From assembly GCF_003259435.1 (NCBI RefSeq), contig NZ_QLMA01000005.1, positions 310,001-374,000 on the forward strand: a DNA stretch of 64,000 nucleotides, in the 5' to 3' direction. Below, piece by piece: positions 53,737-62,982 of the stretch; within the stretch, counting starts at the first letter, position 1, and each line of letters begins with the position of its first letter. The position numbers and the translations under genes were made by a program. The stretch comes from Chitinophaga dinghuensis (GTDB lineage Bacteria; Bacteroidota; Bacteroidia; Chitinophagales; Chitinophagaceae). The notes beneath the pieces are model-generated. The model saw nothing but the letters and a program-made list of their open reading frames with translations. It ran no database searches and had not been told where the DNA came from.

Positions 53737-56700
53737 TTATTTCTTTTTCCTAATCAAAACCAGGCCTACAATGGCTACTGCTGCCACAATGAAAAGTAGT
53801 GTACGCCAATTGGAAGATGACTGTTGATGGATGGTAGCCCCTTCTGTTGTTTGCGCTGTTTTTTTCAGCACCACCGCAGCTCCTTGCTGACCGGTACCAT
53901 TGGGCTGCAATGCGGCATTTACGGCCGACGTATACGCCCCCTTTATTTCCTGGGGCACATAGTGTTGCATTTCCTGGCGTAGTGCCGCATTCCCACATAC
54001 AAACTCCGTACAGCCGGCGCCGTAGTTGGAGACCAAGGTAGCATGGAGGCGGGCAATTTCCTGGCGTTGTACAGGCGTTGCCTTCCATAGTCCTTTCCTG
54101 GCGGCTTCCATCATAACGCCTGTAAGCTCTTCCAGGGCAGCGGGGTTTTGTTTTTCGAAGAATGTACTGGTATTTAACTGGTAACGGTCACGGATATATA
54201 CCTCATGTAACTGATCCCAGAGTTCATTATCAATTACGGTTGGTTTCATGACATTCCAACCGAAAATATTGCGGACTGTTTCCGTCATTTTCTCTGCGCT
54301 GCTGCTCTCTCCTTGTTGCATATCTTTTATCCATACGGGATTTAGCAGGGTACTGCGGGCTTCCACCCAAACCGCCTCTTTCAGTGGTTGTACGCGGGCC
54401 GCAACAGGATTACGGAAATCGTTCAGTACGGCGGTGGGTTCCTTGCCGGTAACGAGTCGTACTGCATTATTGAGCCCTCCCATAAATTCGTATACATGGT
54501 CCAGGCTCAGCGGGCCCCAGGTATTACTTTCACGGGGTTGTACCACTACGTCTGTGTGTTGGAGTGCCGCTTCAAATAGTCCTTCTCTGAATAAAGCCCA
54601 TTGGCTTGTATCATTGTAAGCGGCGCCCATATTATGGATGTAAACGTTTGCAACTTCATCGCGGTTATTATAGCGATCGCCACTTTCCACCATGGACATA
54701 ATCCCGGTTCCATAATTCCCATTAATACCGCCAAATACCCGCAGGGATGCCATCTGTCGGGCCTCTTTCGGAGTGAATCCTTTTTGTTTCAGCATTTTCT
54801 CCCCTGCTTGCACGCCATCTGATACATAATTAGGTTGCGTTTTATCCGCAGCCGCAGCCGCAAGAGCCACCGCCCTGTTGATTAATTCCAGTCTGCTGGC
54901 TGCCAGGTCCCGGAATTGTCCTGCTGTTTGCACTACTACATCAATGCGGGGGCGTTGTAATTCCGAAGAAGGGATCAATCCCAGATCCGTAATTCTGCCC
55001 TGCGGGTCTCTGACTGGCGCGACTCCCAGCAGATAGAAAATTTCCGCCAGCATGGCCCCTTCGGTACGAATAAATTCTCCCGGCCATAAGGTGAGCGCTA
55101 CTTTTCTGGGCCAGGCTCCCTTGTGCTCGGATTGGTACTGTGCCACCAGGTCTTTCGCCAGTTGTACTCCTACTTGCCAGGCCTGTAATCCAGGCGTCTT
55201 TTCCGCATCGATACTGAACAGGTTCCGGCCCGTGGGTAATGCGCCGGGATTGGCCAACGGATCTCCGCCAGCGCCAGGGAGCGTATACCCGCCGGAAAGG
55301 GCATTGTCCAATGCCGCCAATTCCCGGTCTGTACTGGCAAGCAGTAGGGAGACATATTTCGCTCTGCCTGTATCGGCCCCACTCATCAACGAAGCAGTTC
55401 TCTCTGCCTGCATTTTCGTATATGGCTTGCCGATAGTATATAACCCGCTGTTTACTTTTTCATTTACCATTTCTTCTACTAATCCTTGCAGTTTTGTTAG
55501 TTGCACAGTAGTGAGGGTAATAGCGGTATCTAATTCCATTTCCTGGTAATAGCCCAATTTGCGGGCCGATTGACTGATCGTATTAGCATAGGCTGTTTTG
55601 AGCGCCCCTTCTTCCAGTGCATCCCATCGGTGCAGTTCTTCTTCCAGTCGACTCACTTCTGTACTCCCTCCTGCATGCATGAAAGGTGGCGTTAAATGTG
55701 AAAGGATGGTCGCATAGCTACGTCTTTTGGCAATGATCGCTTCTCCTACATTACTCATCGTATAGACGTAGAAGTGAGGTATGGTTCCGATCAATGCGTC
55801 GGACCAGTCTTCATTTCCCAATGCTACCTGCTTTCCTGGTGTGAATTCAAGACTCCCATGGGTACCGAAATGAATAATTGCATCTGGTTGAAACACGTGC
55901 CTGGTCCAGAGATAAGAAGCGATGTAAGGATGAGGCGGCGCTACTTTAGCGCCATGTACGATTTTAAAAGTATTCTCTCCTATTGCAGGTAAAGGCTGTG
56001 GCAGCAACACCACGTTACCGAAGGAAAGGCGTGCTACGGCCAGAAAGGCCGTGTCTCCCCTGGTCTCCTGCATATAACTACCTGGCGCCTGGCCATATTT
56101 TTCCAGGACCGATTTCCAGGAAGCGGCCTCCAGATCTGACTTCGCCCATTTCTCATAAGTAGAAACGTTTATCCATGCGGGCGAGCCTTCTTTAAAGAAC
56201 TTTTGCAAATTCCCTGCTGCATAAGGATTCAATATGCTGCCACTCTTCTGTATTAACTGGTTTAATGCTGCCGCATCTTTTGGCAGATTTTCTACCGTAT
56301 ATCCTTTTTGTTGGAGATGTAGCAGGGTATTATACAAGCTGGGCGCCACCTCCAGATTTCCGGCCACCAGGCTGCTCAGACCGGGACCTTTGAAATAATA
56401 AATAGCGATTTTCTTATCGCGGTTGGGTTTATTTTTTAATGACAACCATCGGGAGATGAGATCTGTAAAGCGATCCAGTCGCTCAGGAATAGCGCGGAAA
56501 ATATCATACCCATTTTCATCTTTGTATTGCGCCACTATTGCATATGGCGCCACAGCGCCATCCAGCTCCGGCGATACGATGCTCATGGTAAGCAGTCCAC
56601 CATTCATTCCTTGTGGATTTGCTTTCCATTGATCATAATTCATAAACACGCTGATCGGGCTGAGAACAGGAATATTTTGCTGGTTTAACCAGGCCACTAC

Positions 56701-57516
56701 TGCCGGCGAATTCCCCGGGGCCAGGCGGCCGTGCGGCATTTCCACTACTATATCCGGATGAATAGCCTGCAGGAATTCCAGTCTGCGCTTATTCCCAGCC
56801 ATAGGATATACGTTCCAGCCACGCCGTTGAAAAACGGTGATGATCGAGTCCAGATGATCCCTGTTGGCATTAAAAGGACCAGGAACAGAGGTCACCAATG
56901 CAATCCTGGGTGCATCCATTTTAAACAGATGATTTGATTGTAGCCAGGATTCGTAAGCGGCTACCTCGCTGAAGTATATCTCTTCATTCACATGAAAAAG
57001 CACATCTGAGGCGATGTTCACGGGCGATGCCGCTGGAAGCGCCGCATACTTTTTCCCATCCAGGGATATGCGCGCATAATGCAAGAGGTTCCTGTAATTC
57101 GCATTACCACCATTACGCATATACGCAGTTACCAAAGTACGCTGACTATCGCTCAGATTGGTGAGGTCCCCTTGGGGATCTGCGGCAGCTTCTTCAAAAA
57201 TACGCAGCCCTTTCCTTCCTGCTTTACGCATTTGTTCCGACTGCAACGCCGTTAGATGAAGCCCTCTTCCAAATACGAGTGCCACATCATAACCTGAAAC
57301 AGACGACAAGTCTGATATGGCAACAGACTGTAGCTTCACCCATCTGCTGTCATTTGCTTTTTGCATACGGGCCACCGTAAAGGAGGGATAGTTGATAAGC
57401 GCAATTCGCGTTGCAGCGATGTGTTGCTGATAATAAACAAAAGCAAATATGAAGATGCCTACCACCGGCAATAACCAGATCAACAGGCGCTTGTAGCGGA
57501 TAAAAAAGTGTTTCAT
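53737..57516 (-). CDS. hmuS: CobN/Mg-chelatase-like heme-processing protein, HmuS-like
   Basis: This 1259-residue protein has an N-terminal membrane helix (LLIWLLPVVGIFIFAFVYY) and a C-terminal helix (WRTLLFIVAAVAIVGLVLIR), with the body in the periplasm. The CobN/ChlH large-subunit blocks are present: HFGTHGSLEFTPGKQVALGN, LWPGEFIRTEGAMLAEIFYL, and RPRIDVVVQTAGQFRDLAAS. There is no ATPase partner gene of the CobS/CobT type. In hmu operons this subunit processes heme, and removal of iron from imported heme has been proposed. The TolQ-like and DUF2149 genes suggest energisation by the proton gradient. It shares one base with the stop of hmuY. Confidence 0.9.
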   Translation of the reverse strand: MKHFFIRYKRLLIWLLPVVGIFIFAFVYYQQHIAATRIALINYPSFTVARMQKANDSRWVKLQSVAISDLSSVSGYDVALVFGRGLHLTALQSEQMRKAGRKGLRIFEEAAADPQGDLTNLSDSQRTLVTAYMRNGGNANYRNLLHYARISLDGKKYAALPAASPVNIASDVLFHVNEEIYFSEVAAYESWLQSNHLFKMDAPRIALVTSVPGPFNANRDHLDSIITVFQRRGWNVYPMAGNKRRLEFLQAIHPDIVVEMPHGRLAPGNSPAVVAWLNQQNIPVLSPISVFMNYDQWKANPQGMNGGLLTMSIVSPELDGAVAPYAIVAQYKDENGYDIFRAIPERLDRFTDLISRWLSLKNKPNRDKKIAIYYFKGPGLSSLVAGNLEVAPSLYNTLLHLQQKGYTVENLPKDAAALNQLIQKSGSILNPYAAGNLQKFFKEGSPAWINVSTYEKWAKSDLEAASWKSVLEKYGQAPGSYMQETRGDTAFLAVARLSFGNVVLLPQPLPAIGENTFKIVHGAKVAPPHPYIASYLWTRHVFQPDAIIHFGTHGSLEFTPGKQVALGNEDWSDALIGTIPHFYVYTMSNVGEAIIAKRRSYATILSHLTPPFMHAGGSTEVSRLEEELHRWDALEEGALKTAYANTISQSARKLGYYQEMELDTAITLTTVQLTKLQGLVEEMVNEKVNSGLYTIGKPYTKMQAERTASLMSGADTGRAKYVSLLLASTDRELAALDNALSGGYTLPGAGGDPLANPGALPTGRNLFSIDAEKTPGLQAWQVGVQLAKDLVAQYQSEHKGAWPRKVALTLWPGEFIRTEGAMLAEIFYLLGVAPVRDPQGRITDLGLIPSSELQRPRIDVVVQTAGQFRDLAASRLELINRAVALAAAAADKTQPNYVSDGVQAGEKMLKQKGFTPKEARQMASLRVFGGINGNYGTGIMSMVESGDRYNNRDEVANVYIHNMGAAYNDTSQWALFREGLFEAALQHTDVVVQPRESNTWGPLSLDHVYEFMGGLNNAVRLVTGKEPTAVLNDFRNPVAARVQPLKEAVWVEARSTLLNPVWIKDMQQGESSSAEKMTETVRNIFGWNVMKPTVIDNELWDQLHEVYIRDRYQLNTSTFFEKQNPAALEELTGVMMEAARKGLWKATPVQRQEIARLHATLVSNYGAGCTEFVCGNAALRQEMQHYVPQEIKGAYTSAVNAALQPNGTGQQGAAVVLKKTAQTTEGATIHQQSSSNWRTLLFIVAAVAIVGLVLIRKKK

Positions 57517-58589
57517 TAATTCAGTTCTTTGTATTCAAATGCAGGATATCCAGGTGTTCCAGTGACCAGGCTTTTAAAAGCTGTAAACCGGATTTTAAAT
57601 AACTTTCCGTCAGCATCCGACAACAAGAATGTTTTCCAGTCATACACCTTATAATTGCCAGCAGCATGCGGTTGCAGGATCTGCCACCAGCTTTTCCCAA
57701 TAGCATCTGCTTTCTCTACTGGTCCTAATGTCAGGAAGTCTGCACGTGTGAGCGTTCCATACCTGCCTTTGCTACTAGCCACATTATTCACTGGGGCGGC
57801 AGGATCATCGCTGGATGCCAGGTCTGCGGCAGGATTATCTACCGCTACTTTTACGCCTGCCAGTCTGTTATGTAATACCGCCATGGTGACTACATAAGAT
57901 CCCGGAGGGCCTCCACCCGCAACGGTTACGCCGGTACACATAAAATCCCAGTTTTTATAGGATGGTTCCACTTGCACTGTTTTTCCGCTCATCAAACTGA
58001 AGTAGGTAAAATTGGTAGTGGCATCGAGGGTAATGGTTTGTGATTTCGGGTTGCTTCCATCCAGATTGGCGTAGCGGATGGTAACCTGGCTGGCCGTAGC
58101 ATCAGAAATAGAAAATTTCATATAGCCATTACTGTTAGCACCGGAAGGGGGCGTTTTACCCAGATCTATAATATAGACTAACTGCTTACTTTTACCCTGA
58201 TTGTCTGTCCAGGCTCCTACACTGGTGGCAGTAACATCCAGGGAGGTGTTTTCATAATTGATTTTTATGCCCGAAGCTGTGGCTGGTAAGGCCACCACGC
58301 TGTCGAAGTTCGCGCTGGGAATCCTGTAAATACCTGCTTTCTTTGCACCATTGCTGATGATGGCTTTACCACCGCGACTCTGTACCGCAATATCCCAGGA
58401 GCCTGCAGCTACCGCAGTCATTTTTCCGGTGCTCAGGTCTACAAAAACAGTACTATCGTATGACGCTCCCATACCGGCTACCATGGTGCCTTCTGAAAGG
58501 GATGGCGGCGTATAGGCGGTATCTTTTTTCTTGCAGGCAGCAAAAAATACCAAACCCGCACTGAGGGTAATCAGTTGTTTCAATTGCAT
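57516..58589 (-). CDS. hmuY: HmuY-family heme-binding lipoprotein
   Basis: This 357-residue lipoprotein has the lipobox LVFFAAC with Cys at about residue 19, followed by KKKDT. The HmuY beta-fold begins SYDSTVFVDLSTGKMTAVAA and continues GSWDIAVQSRGGKAIISNG, the family signature WDIAF.R. The end GKLFKIRFTAFKSLVTGTPGYPAFEYKEL matches the HmuY C-terminus. HmuY extracts heme from host proteins and passes it to HmuR. The family is normally about 215 residues. The extra 130 or so here lie between the N-terminal and C-terminal blocks. It sits between receptor and HmuS genes. Confidence 0.88.
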   Translation of the reverse strand: MQLKQLITLSAGLVFFAACKKKDTAYTPPSLSEGTMVAGMGASYDSTVFVDLSTGKMTAVAAGSWDIAVQSRGGKAIISNGAKKAGIYRIPSANFDSVVALPATASGIKINYENTSLDVTATSVGAWTDNQGKSKQLVYIIDLGKTPPSGANSNGYMKFSISDATASQVTIRYANLDGSNPKSQTITLDATTNFTYFSLMSGKTVQVEPSYKNWDFMCTGVTVAGGGPPGSYVVTMAVLHNRLAGVKVAVDNPAADLASSDDPAAPVNNVASSKGRYGTLTRADFLTLGPVEKADAIGKSWWQILQPHAAGNYKVYDWKTFLLSDADGKLFKIRFTAFKSLVTGTPGYPAFEYKELN

Positions 58590-58610
58590 ATAATGTTGAT
58601 TTTAATATTT

Positions 58611-60671
58611 TCAGAAAGTGTATGCGGCCCGGATAAAAGCAGTTCGTCCCCAGGCAACCGGCAATGCCGGCTTGAATCCCGAACGTAACATCAGTCCATC
58701 TTTGCCATCACCGGTTTGCACTACATCCGTGACGTTTAGCAGGTTCTTTATACCGATGGTCAGCATCAGTTGGTTTGCGAGGAAACTGCGGGTGGCAGAG
58801 AGATCCCAGAGACTATATGCGCCAAGTGTTCGATCTGTCAGTTTACCATCATTGATACCAAACTGGGCTAATGGTCCGTTGTATTTCCATGCGCTTATAA
58901 AGCGTACAGCTGGCAGTTTCCAGTTGTACATGCCTTGCAAACCTGCTTCCCAGCTACCAAACTGCTGTTGCATACTATTGCTGCCACTTCGGGAAAGGTA
59001 TCCCAGTGATGGCTTCAGCTGCCAGCGGTCTCCATAGCTGTATGCCATGTCCAGATTGATTCCGCGGGTACTGAATTCCGGAATATTCTGGTAGGTGCGG
59101 GCCACATTGATTGTTTGATAGGCAGGCGGCAAGGTTGCCCTGTCCAGTTCTACCAGTTCAATTTTATCCCGGATATGATTGAGGAATGCAGTGAGATTTA
59201 TTTTCCAGTTGTGGCGAATATCACCTGATTTATAATGAATTCCAGCGCTATAGTTATGTGCCAGCTCCGGATTCAGGTCTGGATTCCCAATGATATAGTG
59301 GTTAGCATTTCTGAAATCCTGGAATAGCTCCCGCTGGCTGGGGGCGCGGAACCCGCGGGCATAACCCGCACGCATATACCAATGTTCATTGATATTCCAG
59401 CGGAGTTGAAGACTGGATATCAAAGGTAGTCCGGCCCCAAGGAAGTTGATCTCCCGGGCATTATAGCGATTATTGTAGGTATAGCGCAATCCGCCCTGGG
59501 CTTCCAGTTTACCAAAAAAAGTTGCGCCCAGACGCGTGAAGACGCCGATATCGTTGATCATTCCAGCCGCCGCAGATACTCTGTCGCCCTCACTGTTACT
59601 GAGATTTACATCATATCCCAACTGGTAATTCAGGTGATAACGGTCTGGTTGTTGATGGCTATAGGCTGCGCGGAAGGTCCAGTTGGAGAAAATATTGCCG
59701 GCATTACTCATCTGTTTTTCAGATTTATTCTGAAGGTTGACCAGGTATTGTTCGCTGGTACGATCATAATAGCTATAGCTGTTCACCACATCCAGGTAAC
59801 TATTATCATTTAGTTTACCATTGATAAAAGCCAGTGCAGTAGCACGATTCGTAACAAAACGATTATCCGTTGCCGTTAGATAGGCCGTTCCAGGATCAGC
59901 ATTTCCCGGCGCGTCGGCCAGTTCATTAAAATATTGCAGGGAGAGGCCAGCATGGAGGTTCCCCCATTTGCGATATAATTTCAGGTTGCCGGTGGCCTGC
60001 GTTTTTGGATTCCAGTTCTTACCTCTCACGGAACCATCAGGGGTACTGACAGTAGATTTATAGCTATCAGATGAAAAGCCGCCAAACCAGGTGTAGCCGC
60101 CGCCGGCCATGAGGTTCCATCCTTTTATGTTTTTGCCCAGCCATCCACTGCCATTGTACTGCCCTACAGATTCGAGGTACTGCGCCAACCCACCTTGCCA
60201 ACCTTCTCCAGGCTTCATTTTCCGGGTGATCAGGTTAATAGTTCCTGCCAACGCATTGGTCCCATATTCCACACTTAGCGGGCCTTGTATTATTTCTACA
60301 CGTTCCACCTGGTTCAGATGGAGTTGTTGCAGATCAAATTCATTGCCTTCTCCACTGATCATAGGAACGCCATCCACAAGGATTTTTACATTCTGTCCGG
60401 TAATGCCTTGCATGATAATATTACTACCCAGAATATTGTCGCTGATAATACGCACATTCATTTCAGTGGTCAGCAGGTCCATCAGATTTACCGCTCCTTT
60501 TTCCTGGATACGTCGGGCATCTATTAAGGTAATCGGGAAAAGACTCTGAGAAATTTTAACAGGTTGGCCCTGGCCTGTTACCACCACCGGTTCCAGGTCT
60601 TTGACTGCATTCTGCTGGGCATGCAGCGTCCCATATGCTGCCAGCAGTGGCAGCATCCAAATTTTTTTCAT
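58611..60671 (-). CDS. hmuR: TonB-dependent heme receptor, HmuR-like
   Basis: This 686-residue receptor is read from ATG 60671, which gives a clean signal peptide (MKKIWMLPLLAAYGTLHAQ). The TonB box region lies at EPVVVTGQGQ. The plug continues with RIQEKGAVNLMDLLTTEMNV, then GLTIQG-like NIIMQGITGQNVKILVDGVP and EIIQGPLSVEYGTNALAGTI. The barrel ends in RTAFIRAAYTF. It imports heme released by HmuY into the periplasm. In the barrel, RAGYARGFRAPSQRELF is the conserved FRAP block of heme/siderophore receptors. The heme-ligand His/NPNL motifs are approximated by IGNPDLNPELAHNYS. Confidence 0.92.
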   Translation of the reverse strand: MKKIWMLPLLAAYGTLHAQQNAVKDLEPVVVTGQGQPVKISQSLFPITLIDARRIQEKGAVNLMDLLTTEMNVRIISDNILGSNIIMQGITGQNVKILVDGVPMISGEGNEFDLQQLHLNQVERVEIIQGPLSVEYGTNALAGTINLITRKMKPGEGWQGGLAQYLESVGQYNGSGWLGKNIKGWNLMAGGGYTWFGGFSSDSYKSTVSTPDGSVRGKNWNPKTQATGNLKLYRKWGNLHAGLSLQYFNELADAPGNADPGTAYLTATDNRFVTNRATALAFINGKLNDNSYLDVVNSYSYYDRTSEQYLVNLQNKSEKQMSNAGNIFSNWTFRAAYSHQQPDRYHLNYQLGYDVNLSNSEGDRVSAAAGMINDIGVFTRLGATFFGKLEAQGGLRYTYNNRYNAREINFLGAGLPLISSLQLRWNINEHWYMRAGYARGFRAPSQRELFQDFRNANHYIIGNPDLNPELAHNYSAGIHYKSGDIRHNWKINLTAFLNHIRDKIELVELDRATLPPAYQTINVARTYQNIPEFSTRGINLDMAYSYGDRWQLKPSLGYLSRSGSNSMQQQFGSWEAGLQGMYNWKLPAVRFISAWKYNGPLAQFGINDGKLTDRTLGAYSLWDLSATRSFLANQLMLTIGIKNLLNVTDVVQTGDGKDGLMLRSGFKPALPVAWGRTAFIRAAYTF

Positions 60672-60771
60672 AAAAAACAAGCAACAGTTAGCTCCCGGTC
60701 AGCACAGAGACCGGAAATCAGGATACATAGTTGATAATGGGCAGACGATGGCCTACCCGGAAGTATTCATA

Positions 60772-61137
60772 TCAAATGGAGGGAGGACCTTTATTAGAGG
60801 CGGCCAGTAAGAGGCGGGAAATATTATAACTAGGTGGATGAACGTACAGAACAGTTAACAGAATTGGTTTCGGGAGATGAATGTCCGTGTTGCCGGACAG
60901 GTAATTACTGATATAATCATCGCAAATGGCACAGCTGCCGGATATATGTGCCTGATGATCCTGTATGTCCTTTTCATGCAGGATACCCGGATAGGCTTTC
61001 ATCCGCTGCGCCTGGGCAAATACCATCCTTGCATCCGGGCCATGATGATGCATAAAAGGAACCACCATACCGTAAAGTAAGTACAGTAACAGCATGGCGG
61101 TAGCCAATAAGCTATATTTCCTTTTATGATTCCTCAT
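60772..61137 (-). CDS. Small His-rich membrane-anchored protein at the head of the hmu operon
   Basis: I choose the ATG at 61137, which gives 121 residues: MRNHKRKYSLLATAMLLLYL then a hydrophobic stretch and PFMHHHGPDARMVFAQAQRM. A longer frame upstream would add unlikely residues through the promoter. After the membrane helix come HHH, HEKDIQDHQAHISGSCAICD (a CxxC pair) and a Pro-rich end, a composition like periplasmic metal- or heme-handling peptides. It lies 100 bases upstream of hmuR on the same strand, behind a good promoter, so it is probably co-transcribed. I do not recognise the family, and a role in heme or iron delivery is inferred from place and composition. Confidence 0.62.
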   Translation of the reverse strand: MRNHKRKYSLLATAMLLLYLLYGMVVPFMHHHGPDARMVFAQAQRMKAYPGILHEKDIQDHQAHISGSCAICDDYISNYLSGNTDIHLPKPILLTVLYVHPPSYNISRLLLAASNKGPPSI

Positions 61138-61144
61138 GAAGAGG

Positions 61145-61175
61145 CAAATATAGCAGATTAAATCAAAAAATGAAA
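61145..61175 (-). promoter_or_regulatory. Promoter of the hmu operon
   Basis: On the minus strand, TTTC (61175-61172), a 19-base spacer and TATATTTG (61152-61145) match the Bacteroidota consensus. The -7 element ends only 7 bases before the ATG at 61137, so the message would be nearly leaderless for the small His-rich gene, or the real start is further in. No Fur-like dyad is evident. Confidence 0.6.
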
Positions 61176-61226
61176 CATTGTTGCAAAAAATAATTGCGAT
61201 CGGGAAACCCTGGCTTAACGGATGTT

Positions 61227-61673
61227 CTAGCCGTAAATATAGTACAGCAGGCAGGCGATTCCGCTGAGTAGCGTCAGGATGTGGAGAATACAATGTTCCA
61301 GGTTAGGAGCAGGATTTTTACCTCGGGCGGGCAGCATGATGATGGTTTTGCTGAAGATACGTTGATGCAGTTCCTTCCAGTTACTTTGCCATGCAAACCT
61401 GGCTCCGAAGAAATAGGCCGTCCACCAGGTATAGATTTCCCCTGCGAACATCAGTCCCAGTTCTACCGCCGCCACCAATGCCATAATTTTACAGTCGCTC
61501 AGCAATGCCAGCACAGGGAATCCCATGGATATAAAATGTATAGCCGCTTCCGTTAGTTGTTCTTTGCGCGTATATTCTCTCACGTTATTGAACGGGAATA
61601 AGTCGATATGGGTGGTAATCTGATGGTAAATCAAATGCAGATTAGTCAGGACGATAGCGAAGAGATAGAACAT
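61227..61673 (-). CDS. Small membrane protein of unknown function
   Basis: This 148-residue protein has about four hydrophobic segments (FYLFAIVLTNLHLIYH, AIHFISMGFPVLALLSDC, IMALVAAVELGLMFAGEIYT, LHILTLLSGIACLLYYIYG). A basic middle loop contains NWKELHQRIFSKTIIMLPAR, followed by EHCILH. I do not recognise a family with confidence. It ends about 90 bases before the hmu-operon head and is transcribed away from the HxlR gene, with 240 bases of shared upstream DNA, so it may be the divergent target of that regulator. Confidence 0.65.
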   Translation of the reverse strand: MFYLFAIVLTNLHLIYHQITTHIDLFPFNNVREYTRKEQLTEAAIHFISMGFPVLALLSDCKIMALVAAVELGLMFAGEIYTWWTAYFFGARFAWQSNWKELHQRIFSKTIIMLPARGKNPAPNLEHCILHILTLLSGIACLLYYIYG

Positions 61674-61742
61674 TTTACCACTGATTATTACCCTTCAAAT
61701 TTGCGACAGCAACGGCAGGGTTGCAAGCTGCATTCGGTTATC

Positions 61743-61761
61743 CACCGGCTAATTACCGGTG
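61743..61761. promoter_or_regulatory. Inverted repeat in the HxlR divergent region
   Basis: CACCGG-CTAATTA-CCGGTG is a perfect 6-base dyad in the 240-base region between the 148-residue membrane protein and the HxlR gene. It is a candidate operator for the dimeric HxlR regulator, but chance is not excluded. Confidence 0.35.
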
Positions 61762-61913
61762 AACAGCGGTAAAATATCGGTTAAATTTCCAGTGGAATCC
61801 CCCACTCCATGATGGGGGTAAAAATGGTAATCCGCCATAGTGGTGTCTCCCGCAACCACCGCAACAGATATGAAGGGTAATACTTAACTTTAGGATGATT
61901 AACACTGACGGAT

Positions 61914-62285
61914 ATGCAAAATTATGAACGTAAAACACCGCAAGACCTGAACTGTGGCATCACCGTTTATATGAAAATAATGGGCGGCAAATGGAAACCT
62001 TGCATCATTGACCTGATACATCGCGGATGTCATCGTCCCAGCGAAATGCACCGGCAATTACCGGAAGCCACGCCCAGAGTGATAGATATTCAACTCCGGG
62101 AACTGGAAGTCTACGGGATAGTATGCAAAGAATTACAGCCCGGGTTTCCACTGCGCTCCGATTACTATCTAACTCCACTCGGCGAATCCTTGCTACCAGT
62201 GATTTCCCTGATTGACAAATGGGGCGCCACTAATGCCGATCATGTACAGCAAGTGACTGCTAACCTGAACGCCTATACCGAATAG
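61914..62285 (+). CDS. HxlR-family winged-helix transcriptional regulator
   Basis: This 123-residue protein shows the HxlR pattern. CGITVYMKIMGGKWKPCIID (helix 1, W-K motif) is followed by HRGCHRPSEMHRQLPEATPR and VIDIQLRELEVYGIVCKELQ, then a wing region YYLTPLGESLLPVISLIDKWG. HxlR proteins sense thiol, electrophile or redox stress, and the Cys at about residue 11 in the LNCGITVY segment is the one that is often oxidised in the family. It is divergent from a small membrane-protein gene and precedes a DUF2306 gene by 65 bases. Confidence 0.9.
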   Translation: MQNYERKTPQDLNCGITVYMKIMGGKWKPCIIDLIHRGCHRPSEMHRQLPEATPRVIDIQLRELEVYGIVCKELQPGFPLRSDYYLTPLGESLLPVISLIDKWGATNADHVQQVTANLNAYTE

Positions 62286-62349
62286 TTTTTCGGTTATTGA
62301 CTCCGGTCATGTATATACGGACTTTTGTCTTTCAAAATCTGTATTGTAC

Positions 62350-62979
62350 ATGAAAACGACGATTAGCAGCAACCAACCACTGCGCGAAATAGCCAATGTA
62401 TTCCTATGGCTGGGAATAGTATATATCACCTGGACATTCATGCATCCTGCAGATCCTTATCTGCAATTTACTAAAGAGGTGCTGGGGCGATATTTCCCCG
62501 TTAGATATTTCTTAATCCTGCATATCACCGCTGGCGGTGGGGCTATTATCCTTGGGCCATTCCAATTTTGGAAACGATTGCATGCCAATGGCTGGAAGCT
62601 TCATCGTATTATTGGTACCTTTTATCTGCTGGCCGTTCTTGCCAGTAGTATCTGCGCCATTATACTGGCTTCCACGGCCTCTTACGCAGTAGGCTGGTCT
62701 TATGCCTTCTCTTTACAAGTATGGGCCACCGTTTGGATCAGTTCCACTTTTATTGCCTACAGAATGGCGTTGAAACGCAAATTCAAACAGCACCAGGAAT
62801 GGATGGTCAGAAGTTACCTTGTAACACTGGCATTCGTGATATCCGGATTATTACTGCGTACGCCCTGGGTAAAGGAGTTGGGCAGTCTGGCCGATGTTGG
62901 TCCCTCCTTTTTCTGGCTGGGATGGGCTGTACCCATTTACCTCTATGAAGTCATTTTATCCGCCAGGAGAAAAGCCTGA
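62350..62979 (+). CDS. DUF2306 membrane protein
   Basis: This 209-residue protein has six or seven membrane helices. I use the ATG at 62350, because the frame could extend two codons to a TTG. The DUF2306 hallmarks HITAGGGAIILGPFQFWKRL and LHRIIGTFYL, with KQHQEWMVRSYLVTLAFVIS, include three conserved His that would sit near the membrane face. The family is uncharacterised. His-containing helices recall heme-binding membrane proteins. It may be regulated by the upstream HxlR protein. Confidence 0.85.
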   Translation: MKTTISSNQPLREIANVFLWLGIVYITWTFMHPADPYLQFTKEVLGRYFPVRYFLILHITAGGGAIILGPFQFWKRLHANGWKLHRIIGTFYLLAVLASSICAIILASTASYAVGWSYAFSLQVWATVWISSTFIAYRMALKRKFKQHQEWMVRSYLVTLAFVISGLLLRTPWVKELGSLADVGPSFFWLGWAVPIYLYEVILSARRKA

Positions 62980-62982
62980 TGA

